Source of the DNA: Haliea alexandrii
GTDB lineage: Bacteria > Pseudomonadota > Gammaproteobacteria > Pseudomonadales > Halieaceae
Assembly: GCF_003719295.1 (NCBI RefSeq)
Contig: NZ_RFLW01000002.1
Span: 52,763-116,762 of the forward strand
DNA length: 64,000 bases
Direction of reading: 5' to 3'
In this document: piece by piece, positions 45,298-51,730 of the stretch
Layout of the letters: the number at the start of each line of letters is the position of its first letter
Position numbering within the stretch: the stretch's first letter is position 1
The notes under the pieces: model-generated
The model's database searches: none
What the model was told of the DNA's origin: nothing
Seen by the model: the letters and a program-made list of their open reading frames with translations, nothing else
Program-made: the position numbers and the translations under genes

Positions 45298-46983
45298 TCA
45301 TTCGCCGACCACGTTCGCGTTCACGATGTAGTCCAGCAGCGGGTAATGCGTGAACACGTAGTGGGCGCCGCCCTGTTCCAGTGGCCCCTGACGGCCGTGG
45401 CGCATGCCGCCACCGGCGTTGTTGCCGTATAGCGGGTACAATCGCTCCACCACGTCCATGCCGGCAACCACCTCGCCAAAGGGCGCAAAGCCCTCTTCAT
45501 CCAGCCGCGCGTTGTCGCCGAGGTTGATGTACACCTGGGTTGAGCGCGTATCCGGCCCGGTCATGGCGAACGCAACGCGGCCGATCGTGTTACTGGCTTT
45601 TGCAGGGTCGTCGGTCAACGTGACCGCCTTCCACGCTGCTGTCACAGCGGGGTAGGGGTTGAGCCCGAACTGGGCGATATAACCCGGCATAACCCGGTTG
45701 ATGTGTACGCCGTTGTAGAAGCCGTTCCTCACCAACTGGTAGAAGCGGTCTGCGCCCCTGGGTGCCCACTCGCGCCGCACCCGTACCGTAAAGGCGCCTT
45801 CAGTGGTAACAAAACGGGCCTGGAATTCCGCCGGTGCTGTAACGCCCCAGGCACTGTTGGTTGTGTCCAGCAAGACTGCTGGAGGGGCTTCTTCGAGTGG
45901 TGCCTCCGGCGCCGTGGCCGCCAGGAGCTGTGCCAGATAGGGGCCCCAGATGGAGGGCCGTGAGTGTGTACTGTGGCCGCGCGTCATATCGGTGATCGGC
46001 AATACCACGGCGCGGGCACCGGGGATGCGCGCGGTTTCGCGCTCCAGAATGCCGAGTTCCGGTGGGTTCACCTGGTCGTCTGCGGAATTGATGGCCAGTA
46101 ACGGCGCCTGTATCTTCTCCAGATGCGGTGCAGGGTTGTAGAAGCGCGAGGCATCGAACGCGTAGATGAGGTCGTTCGCATCAATACGCGAGCGGTAGCG
46201 TTCCACCAGTGTGTCCATCATTGTCTCTGCGGATTCCCGGGTGGGCGCCTGTAGCTGGTATTGCAGCGGGCTCGACACCATAAACAGCAGACCGTACATC
46301 GCTTCCTTCAGGCCAGGGGGCTGTTCCTCGTAATCACCACCTTTCCACGCCGGATCGTCGGTGACGGCGTCGATGATCATCTTGCGCGTCATGCGGTTAC
46401 GCCCGGCAATCTCTACCGGCAGGCTGGCCAGGGGCAGCAGGGCGTCCATGAACTGCGGGTAGGTGTAGCCCCACACCCAGCTCATCATGCCGCCCATCGA
46501 GGTGCCGGTGACCAGACGCAGGTGATCCACGTCCAGGTGCTCAGTCAGCAGCCGGTATTGCGCCCGCACCATGTCATCGTAGGTGTACTTGGGGAAGCGC
46601 GCCCTGAGCCCATCGCTGGGTTTACTGGACAGGCCGTGGCCGATGGCATCGGGCAGGATGATGTAGTAGCGGCTGGCATCCAGTAGTTGGCCCTCGCCAA
46701 ACAACACCCCGGCGAAGTGCTCGCTGAGGAACCCGTCGCCGCTGCCGGTGGTGCCGTGCATGATCAATACCGCGTTTTCCACGCGGCCATCGTCGCCACG
46801 GCGCGGGGTGCCCAGCGTGTAGTAGTGCTGGCGCAGGTCGAGTGTTGAGCCGTCGTCGAATTCAAATTCCTTGAATATGTGGCTGTCTGCGAACTGCGAG
46901 CGCGCGCTGTTTTCCGACAGGCTGGCAGGTGCAAACTGGAATATCGCGAGTGCGATCACGGCCTTGATAAAAGTACGCACCAT
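45298..46983 (-). CDS. Fusion of alpha/beta-hydrolase and cyclophilin-type peptidyl-prolyl isomerase
   Basis: A 561-residue exported protein with a signal peptide (about residues 1-23). Residues ~45-355 are an alpha/beta-hydrolase related to homoserine acetyltransferase: nucleophile Ser162 in TGTSMGG, acid Asp302 or 303 in NSADDQ, and His337 or 340 in RGHSTHS. Residues ~390-535 are a cyclophilin with TTEGAFTVRVRREWAPRGADRF, the catalytic Arg430 in INRVMPGYIAQFG and Gln438 eight residues on, the same spacing as in human CypA. I know each domain as a separate protein; I do not recall this fusion. Because of the signal peptide both halves would act in the periplasm. The ATG at 46983 is followed by the signal; the frame is open to 47091. 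Confidence 0.85.
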   Translation of the reverse strand: MVRTFIKAVIALAIFQFAPASLSENSARSQFADSHIFKEFEFDDGSTLDLRQHYYTLGTPRRGDDGRVENAVLIMHGTTGSGDGFLSEHFAGVLFGEGQLLDASRYYIILPDAIGHGLSSKPSDGLRARFPKYTYDDMVRAQYRLLTEHLDVDHLRLVTGTSMGGMMSWVWGYTYPQFMDALLPLASLPVEIAGRNRMTRKMIIDAVTDDPAWKGGDYEEQPPGLKEAMYGLLFMVSSPLQYQLQAPTRESAETMMDTLVERYRSRIDANDLIYAFDASRFYNPAPHLEKIQAPLLAINSADDQVNPPELGILERETARIPGARAVVLPITDMTRGHSTHSRPSIWGPYLAQLLAATAPEAPLEEAPPAVLLDTTNSAWGVTAPAEFQARFVTTEGAFTVRVRREWAPRGADRFYQLVRNGFYNGVHINRVMPGYIAQFGLNPYPAVTAAWKAVTLTDDPAKASNTIGRVAFAMTGPDTRSTQVYINLGDNARLDEEGFAPFGEVVAGMDVVERLYPLYGNNAGGGMRHGRQGPLEQGGAHYVFTHYPLLDYIVNANVVGE

Positions 46984-47071
46984 GTCAGATTCTTCCTTTC
47001 GAGGAACTTCAATATAGCGCACTCGTTTGCGGCTATGGAACAGGTGTGTTCGCGTACTAGTATTGTCAAGT

Positions 47072-47212
47072 TCTGATGACCGGCTCGGCATTTACGATCA
47101 CCTGCTGGGGCTGCGTCCCAAGAAAGTGCCGTTCTTCAATCTTGTGAAGCTGGTGATGACCGGCCTGCCATTCTATGCCGGCTAAAAACTGGCCGAGCAC
47201 ATGGGCATATAA
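47072..47212 (+). pseudogene. C-terminal gene remnant with in-frame stop
   Basis: An open stretch without a start codon reads SDDRLGIYDHLLGLRPKK, then VPFFNLVKLVMTGLPFYAG, a stop at 47183, and then KLAEHMGI and another stop at 47210. The regular hydrophobic-basic pattern and the continuation across the first stop look like the end of a real protein that has picked up a nonsense mutation. I do not recognise the family. It lies upstream of the DoxX-arsM operon promoter. Confidence 0.35.
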
Positions 47213-47305
47213 ACCAAGGATTTATTGCCATTCACGGATTTTTGTTACATTCCGTCGCCCCTGATCAAACTGACAAGGTTTCTCTGAAAAAACAACGCAG
47301 ACTGC

Positions 47306-47333
47306 GTAACAAACACCGCCTTGCGGAATCAAT
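47306..47333 (+). promoter_or_regulatory. Putative ECF-sigma promoter of the DoxX-arsM-arsC operon
   Basis: GTAACAAAC (47306-47314), ten bases, then GGAATCAAT (47325-47333). The same block with one changed base occurs before hvfA at 49557 with identical spacing. The GTAAC element and the CGAA/GGAA element match the general form of ECF promoters (GTAAC at -35, CGAA-like at -10). The distance to the GTG start at 47378 is 44 bases, reasonable for a leader. Confidence 0.6.
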
Positions 47334-47377
47334 GTCGTTTGAGCAGTGACGCCACAGATATTCCAGGAGGTACGATC

Positions 47378-47806
47378 GTGGACCGACAACGCATTGCCAA
47401 TGCCCTGCTGCTGCTGCGCCTTGGGGTATTCATCGTGATGATCATGTGGACCTTGGACAAGTTCATCAATCCGCAGCATGCGGGCGCGGTATTCGAGAAC
47501 TTCTACGGCCTCAGCGGGTTTCCAGGTGCGGCGTTCAAGGTTATCGGCTTTCTGCAGCTGCTTGTGGTTCTGGCCTTTGTGGCCGGCTTCATGAAGCGCT
47601 ATAGCTACGGGCTTATTCTTGTGCTGCACGGTATTTCCACACTGTCATCCTGGCAGCAGTATCTTGATGCCTTCAATAACCTGCTGTTTTTTGCCGCCTG
47701 GCCGATGCTGGCGGCCTGTATTGCGCTGTACATGTTGCGGGATCTGGATACTCGCTGGACTGTCGATGACCGGATGAACTCGGTGTCGCCCGCAGCTGGT
47801 GGATGA
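47378..47806 (+). CDS. DoxX-family membrane protein
   Basis: A 142-residue inner-membrane protein with four helices, DoxX-like: LLRLGVFIVMIMWTLDKFINP, the second helix FKVIGFLQLLVVLAFVAGFMKRY, and LFFAAWPMLAACIALYML. It starts at the GTG at 47378 behind a near-perfect AGGAGGT box; an upstream ATG at 47321 has none. It heads an operon with arsM (42-base gap) and arsC. DoxX proteins are found in many stress and metal contexts, including the copper-RiPP loci, and may couple to quinones or thiols. Its exact job here is unknown. Confidence 0.82.
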   Translation: MDRQRIANALLLLRLGVFIVMIMWTLDKFINPQHAGAVFENFYGLSGFPGAAFKVIGFLQLLVVLAFVAGFMKRYSYGLILVLHGISTLSSWQQYLDAFNNLLFFAAWPMLAACIALYMLRDLDTRWTVDDRMNSVSPAAGG

Positions 47807-47848
47807 CCATGTGCCCACTGGGAGAGAGCCGTTCAAGGAGAATGACCC

Positions 47849-48931
47849 GTGAATAATGCCACCCGTATTGGTGACGATGTTGCTGACACGCACAGCAGTG
47901 TACAGGATTACTATGGCCGGCAGCTGCAGAGCTCCGCCGACCTCAAGACCAGCGCCTGCTGTGACCTGGCGCAGATGCCCGGCTGGCTGAAGCCGCTGCT
48001 GGCCAATATCCACCCGGAAGTCCTGAGCCGCTACTACGGCTGCGGCCTGGTCTGCCCGGACCAGCTCGAAGGTTGCCGCGTACTGGACCTGGGCTGTGGC
48101 AGCGGCCGCGACGTTTATGCCCTGGCGCAGCTGGTGGGCGCACGGGGCGAGGTGGTCGGCGTTGATATGACCGCGGAGCAGCTCGCTGTGGCCCGCGTTC
48201 ACCAGGACTGGCACGCGAAGCGGTTCGGCTATGCCAATATCCGCTTCCTGGAGGGCTACATTGAACAGCTGGATCAACTGGGGCTGGAACCCGCCAGCTT
48301 CGATGTGATTGTCTCCAACTGCGTCATCAACCTCTCGCCGGACAAGGATGCGGTGGTGGCAGGGGTGCAGCGCCTGCTCAAGCCCGGCGGCGAATTCTAC
48401 TTCTCCGACGTCTATGCAGACCGGCGGGTGCCGGAGGCAGCGCGCCGGGACCCGGTGCTCTACGGAGAGTGTCTGGGTGGCGCTCTGTACTGGAACGACT
48501 TTTTGCAGTTGGCAAAACGTCAGGGCTTCGCCGACCCGCGGCTGGTGGAAGACCGGCCGCTGGACGTCACCGACCTGACGCTGAAGGCAAAGCTCAGCAA
48601 CATCCGTTTCTTCTCAGCCACTTACCGGCTGTTCAATCTCGATGAGCTGGAGAACGACTGCGAGGACTACGGCCAGGCGGTGGTCTATCGGGGTACTGTG
48701 CCTAACTGTCCTCACGGCTTCGCCCTCGACAGCCACCACTTGATCGAAACCGGGCGCGTGTTCCCAGTTTGCGGCAATACCTGGCGCATGCTGCAGGACA
48801 CCCGTTTCGCACCGCACTTCGATTTCATTGGCGATTTCAGTCGCCACTACGGCATTTTTGCGGGCTGCGGCGTTGCCTTGCCTTTCGGCGAGGGTGGTGC
48901 GACCAATGAGGAACCGGCGCCGTGCTGTTAG
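47849..48931 (+). CDS. arsM: Arsenite S-adenosylmethionine methyltransferase
   Basis: A 360-residue enzyme that methylates As(III) to mono-, di- and trimethyl arsenic, using SAM. The start carries the KTSACCDL block typical of ArsM. The SAM motif is VLDLGCGSGRD, followed by GVDMTAEQL. Conserved cysteines sit in NCVINLS and in GECLGGALY; together with the ACC site they form the arsenic-binding thiol set. The ribosome site AAGGAGA is six to eight bases before the GTG start. The arsC start overlaps its stop by ten bases. It probably detoxifies arsenite made by ArsC. Confidence 0.93.
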   Translation: MNNATRIGDDVADTHSSVQDYYGRQLQSSADLKTSACCDLAQMPGWLKPLLANIHPEVLSRYYGCGLVCPDQLEGCRVLDLGCGSGRDVYALAQLVGARGEVVGVDMTAEQLAVARVHQDWHAKRFGYANIRFLEGYIEQLDQLGLEPASFDVIVSNCVINLSPDKDAVVAGVQRLLKPGGEFYFSDVYADRRVPEAARRDPVLYGECLGGALYWNDFLQLAKRQGFADPRLVEDRPLDVTDLTLKAKLSNIRFFSATYRLFNLDELENDCEDYGQAVVYRGTVPNCPHGFALDSHHLIETGRVFPVCGNTWRMLQDTRFAPHFDFIGDFSRHYGIFAGCGVALPFGEGGATNEEPAPCC

Positions 48932-49458
48932 CTGGCAGGGACGAAGCCGACGCCATCTCCAGTCAGCAGCCGCTGCGAATCCTGGTGCTCTGTACCGGCA
49001 ACTCTGCCCGCAGCATCATGGGCGAGGTGCTGCTTAACTACCACGGTGGCGGCCGCATTGTGGCCCGCAGCGCGGGCAGCTGGCCTACAGGCGTCGTCAA
49101 TCCCTTCGCTCTGGAACAGATTGCCCGGCTGCCAGTGACACCGTTGGCCGTGCGCAGTAAACGCTGGGACGAATTCGCCCACGCGGACAGCACGCCCCTG
49201 GATATTGTGGTAACGGTCTGCGACAACGCGGCGCGCGAAGCCTGCCCGGATTTTCCCGGTGCGCCATCGCGGGTCCACTGGGGCCTGCCAGACCCCGCCG
49301 CAGTTGCCGGCAGCGATGCAGACAAGCGTCGCGCTTTCAGCGACTGTTTTGACGCTCTGGAGGGCAGGATCCGGCAACTGGCGGTAGAGATTGATGCGGG
49401 GCTGGGGAGGATGGCACTCGACCAGTGGATGACCGAAAATCCGCCGGCCCAATGCTGA
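48922..49458 (+). CDS. arsC: Arsenate reductase, low-molecular-weight phosphatase-like ArsC
   Basis: A 178-residue reductase that converts arsenate to arsenite. The phosphatase loop is CTGNSARS with the nucleophilic Cys24. Two further Cys lie in VCDNAAREACP, eight residues apart, the relay pair; this spacing matches members with the TVCDNA signature rather than the seven-residue gap of the staphylococcal enzyme. GVCD/HWGLPDPA conserved segments follow. The GTG start at 48922 overlaps the arsM stop by ten bases, and GAGGAA lies upstream. Together with arsM it forms a detoxification pathway. No arsR, arsB or acr3 is in the window. Confidence 0.9.
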   Translation: MLLAGRDEADAISSQQPLRILVLCTGNSARSIMGEVLLNYHGGGRIVARSAGSWPTGVVNPFALEQIARLPVTPLAVRSKRWDEFAHADSTPLDIVVTVCDNAAREACPDFPGAPSRVHWGLPDPAAVAGSDADKRRAFSDCFDALEGRIRQLAVEIDAGLGRMALDQWMTENPPAQC

Positions 49459-49556
49459 AGGTCTATTGTTCACTGCCGCGATAAATGGCCCAACCTGTAG
49501 CTCCGCAAGCTCACTCTGACTCTCTCGAAAATTGTGAATTCTGATGCACAGGCCGT

Positions 49557-49584
49557 GTAACAAACCCCGGGTTGGCGAATCAAT
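49557..49584 (+). promoter_or_regulatory. Putative ECF-sigma promoter of hvfA-hvfX
   Basis: GTAACAAAC (49557-49565), ten bases, then CGAATCAAT (49576-49584). It is the twin of the block at 47306, with 23 of 28 bases identical overall and identical spacing. The hvfA start follows 35 bases later. A 9-bp inverted repeat, CCGGGTTGG (49567-49575) and CCAACCCGG (49601-49609), overlaps the spacer and the ribosome site. Confidence 0.65.
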
Positions 49585-49618
49585 AGTGTGTAGGTCACAA
49601 CCAACCCGGAGAAAGTCC

Positions 49619-49975
49619 ATGAGCAACAAGACATCAAAGTACGTAACCTCTGTATTTAGCGCATCATTTCTCGCCAGCTCCCTCGCCATGCCGCTCGCGG
49701 CGGTTGCCGACAACCCCTTCAGTGCGGTAGATCTGGAATCAGGCTATCAGCTGGCCAGCAAGGACGCCGAGGGCAAGTGCGGCGAGGGCAAGTGTGGTGG
49801 CGAAGAGAAGTCTGATGCCGAGGGCAAGTGTGGTGAAGGCAAGTGCGGCGGTGCCGGAGAGGAGAAGGCTGATGCCGAGGGTAAATGTGGCGAAGGCAAG
49901 TGCGGTGGTGCCGGGGACAGCAAGGCCGATGCTGAAGGCAAGTGTGGTGAAGGCAAGTGCGGCGGTGCCGGCTAG
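49619..49975 (+). CDS. hvfA: HvfA-family copper-binding RiPP precursor (oxazolone/thioamide type)
   Basis: A 118-residue precursor. It has a hydrophobic, signal-peptide-like leader (about residues 1-31, ending AAVADN), then a conserved NPFSAVDLESGYQLA segment, and a core of four modules, each carrying two EGKCG motifs (eight Cys in total). In HvfA and bufferin families such Cys are converted by an MNIO enzyme (HvfB) with its partner HvfC to oxazolone-thioamide or thiooxazole groups that bind copper. The order leader-NPF-DL-SGY-EGKCG is the HvfA hallmark. A GGAGAAA box precedes the ATG. HvfX follows downstream, but HvfB and HvfC are not in the window. Confidence 0.88.
   Translation: MSNKTSKYVTSVFSASFLASSLAMPLAAVADNPFSAVDLESGYQLASKDAEGKCGEGKCGGEEKSDAEGKCGEGKCGGAGEEKADAEGKCGEGKCGGAGDSKADAEGKCGEGKCGGAG
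49763..49972 (+). repeat. Four in-frame tandem modules with two EGKCG motifs each
   Basis: The coding region of the RiPP core is a tandem repeat of about 48-54 bases, encoding DAEGKCGEGKCGG followed by a variable 3-7 residue spacer (EEKS, AGEEKA, AGDSKA). The near-identity at the DNA level suggests recent duplication and copy number that could change between strains. Confidence 0.85.
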
Positions 49976-50017
49976 GCTGAAAGCTGCAGTTCAACGATTG
50001 CTGCTGACCTGAGGAAA

Positions 50018-50049
50018 GACCATTCGCCGGCCGTGGCGGGCGGATGGTC
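50018..50049 (+). terminator. Hairpin between hvfA and hvfX
   Basis: GACCATTCGCC pairs with GGCGGATGGTC (one G-T pair) around a loop of about ten bases, 43 bases after the hvfA stop. No T run follows. It fits a partial terminator or a mRNA-stabilising hairpin that would allow much more precursor than HvfX. Confidence 0.45.
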
Positions 50050-50089
50050 CTTGCTGCAGGCTCCACTGTGAACTGACATAGGAATCCGC

Positions 50090-50764
50090 ATGAATGCGAC
50101 GCTTTTGCTGACGCGATCCCGAGATGTTCTGGACCGTTCCCGTAACATTGATTTTCTTGCGCCACTGCTGCTCCGCCTGTTTCTTGCCCCGGTTTTTATC
50201 GCCGCGGGACTGACCAAGATGATGGACTTCGAAAGCACAGTATCCTGGTTCGGCAACCCGGATTGGGGCCTGGGCCTGCCACTTCCCTGGCTGATGGCGT
50301 TTCTTGCCACCTCGACAGAAATCCTTGGTGGATTTTTGTTGCTGTTTGGCCTGGCCACCCGGCTTATTGCCATACCCCTGATGATCACCATGCTGGTGGC
50401 CATATTTACGGTCCACTGGCAGCACGGCTGGTTTGCGATCGCGCCCTCCGACCCGTCCACCAGCATGGCAGCGCCGTTGGCGGCGGTGGGCTTTGCCGGT
50501 GCCAGGGAGAGCCTGACGAACAGTGAGGAAGTCGGAGAGCGCCTGTCCGCGGCCCGCAGCCTGCTGCGCGAACATGGCAACTACAGCTGGCTGACTGACA
50601 AGGGTAGCCTGGTAGTGTTGAACAATGGTATCGAGTTTGGCGCGACCTACTTCATCATGCTGCTGTCACTGTTTTTTACCGGAGCAGGGCGGTTTGTCAG
50701 TGTGGATTACTGGGTAGGCCGGTGGCTGAACCGAACAAGTCAAATCCGCGTCTACGACCATTAA
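50090..50764 (+). CDS. hvfX: HvfX-family DoxX-like protein (copper-RiPP maturation partner)
   Basis: A 224-residue inner-membrane protein of the DoxX superfamily. It has four or more helices (APLLLRLFLAPVFIAAGLTKM, AFLATSTEILGGFLLLFGLATRLIA in parts) and the conserved tail GSLVVLNNGIEFGATYFIMLL, characteristic of HvfX rather than of general DoxX proteins. In known loci HvfX accompanies HvfA, HvfB and HvfC and is thought to help maturation or copper handling. Here it follows hvfA after 114 bases. Its stop overlaps the stop of the convergent MAPEG gene by three bases (TTAA). Confidence 0.85.
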   Translation: MNATLLLTRSRDVLDRSRNIDFLAPLLLRLFLAPVFIAAGLTKMMDFESTVSWFGNPDWGLGLPLPWLMAFLATSTEILGGFLLLFGLATRLIAIPLMITMLVAIFTVHWQHGWFAIAPSDPSTSMAAPLAAVGFAGARESLTNSEEVGERLSAARSLLREHGNYSWLTDKGSLVVLNNGIEFGATYFIMLLSLFFTGAGRFVSVDYWVGRWLNRTSQIRVYDH

Positions 50765-51189
50765 TTCACAGTCATTTGGACCCATTGCCAGAGGGCGAGT
50801 AATGTCATCGCCAGCAACAGCAGCAGGCCGAATGCGAACAGCCTGAATCGGTACGGGACGTGGTTGGAACCTATATGCACCCAGGCATGGGCGCAGCGGC
50901 TCAGCACGAACAGCCAGGCAAGCGGCACTGCCATTCCGTTCCCCTGCTCCAGTGCCATCAGTACCAAGCAAAGCGTGTAGAACAATACCGGCGCCTCGAA
51001 CTGGTTGGCGAGGTTATTGGAGACTTTGACCACCGATTGTGGCCAGGCGCTGTTGTCCAGTGCCGCCAGCTCGCGGTTTACCTGGCCGGCTTTGACCGCG
51101 GCGCTTTTGCGCCTGCCCAGCAGAATATACACAGCAATGGTGAGCAGAATCTGGGCCAGAACCGGGCCGAGCAGTGAAATGGTTTGCAT
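50761..51189 (-). CDS. MAPEG-family membrane protein
   Basis: A 142-residue inner-membrane protein with four helices, related to microsomal glutathione transferases and eicosanoid enzymes: GRRKSAAVKAG, the NLANQFEAPVLFYTLCLVLMAL region with the conserved N-x-x-E pair, and the HAWVHIGSNHVPYRF stretch. Such proteins can conjugate or reduce lipid peroxides with glutathione, which fits the redox theme around it. It is convergent with hvfX and downstream of nrtS on the minus strand (42-base gap). Confidence 0.85.
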   Translation of the reverse strand: MQTISLLGPVLAQILLTIAVYILLGRRKSAAVKAGQVNRELAALDNSAWPQSVVKVSNNLANQFEAPVLFYTLCLVLMALEQGNGMAVPLAWLFVLSRCAHAWVHIGSNHVPYRFRLFAFGLLLLLAMTLLALWQWVQMTVN

Positions 51190-51231
51190 GTGCTACTCCG
51201 ATTGTATCTGCGGGCCCTGAGGCGCTCGAGT

Positions 51232-51486
51232 TCAGGTATCCCGGCGGGTGTTGCTTTCCAGATCCTTGGCGATACTGGTCCAGGTGGAGACGCCGTACGG
51301 TACCAGGTAGGTCAGCACCAGCTTGAGCCAGTCCGGGGCTTGCCCCTGGAGCAGGATGTCGCCCTGATTGATGACGGTCAGCAGCGAACCCACTACCAGA
51401 GCCAATTTGAGGGCGCGCAGCGATGTCCCCCGAGCGCTGGCCATAACGAGCAGATCTCTGAAGGAGGTGCCCGTGCTTTTCACCAT
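51232..51486 (-). CDS. nrtS: NrtS-family small nitrate/nitrite transporter
   Basis: An 84-residue membrane protein with two helices. LRALKLALVVGSLLTVINQGD and LTYLVPYGVSTWTSI are the NrtS signatures (read in order). NrtS is a small two-helix nitrate transporter. A GGAAAAA box precedes the ATG, which overlaps the stop of an EAL-domain remnant upstream (ATGGTGA). That overlap suggests nrtS was once coupled to that gene. It is probably co-transcribed with the MAPEG gene. Confidence 0.75.
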   Translation of the reverse strand: MVKSTGTSFRDLLVMASARGTSLRALKLALVVGSLLTVINQGDILLQGQAPDWLKLVLTYLVPYGVSTWTSIAKDLESNTRRDT

Positions 51487-51716
51487 GAGATCTTTTTCCT
51501 GACTATGGCCGCGCGTCGGCTGGACAAAATTTTTTTGAATGGGGCTTCAGGCATGGGTTTTTCCAGCCAGTAGCCCTGAATAGTATCGCAACCGAGTGTC
51601 GCGAGGCAGTCTGACTGGGCCCGGGTTCCGATGCCCTCCGTTATTGTGCACAGCCCCAGGTTGTGGGTTATAGATGCATCAAGTGTGCAGATGTTACATT
51701 GCCGGATTACGAAACC
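51480..51716 (-). pseudogene. C-terminal EAL-domain remnant
   Basis: The minus strand has an open stretch without a usable start that reads, in order, ICTLDASITHNLGLCTITEG, then RAQSDCLATLGCDTIQG, then YWLEKPMPEAPFKKIL. This is the last third of an EAL cyclic-di-GMP phosphodiesterase (LGL-x-x-x-AEG, the LGCD-x-x-QGY and the K-P-P pieces), with the conserved AEGVET reduced to TEGIGT. The stop at 51480 overlaps the nrtS start. The upstream catalytic part is gone; the ECF sigma gene occupies that position on the opposite strand. I infer truncation by insertion or deletion. Confidence 0.75.
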
Positions 51717-51730
51717 GGAAGATGCTGGCG

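Noticed and set aside
49719..50165. A 148-residue Pro/His/Ser-rich minus-strand protein with repeats.
   Set aside because: Its repeats are only the reverse complement of the EGKCG-coding repeats.
51692..51716. GTTACA...CGAAAC just before the sigma gene as an autoregulated ECF promoter.
   Set aside because: The spacing is two bases shorter than in the twin blocks and GTAAC reads GTTAC; it also lies inside the EAL remnant.
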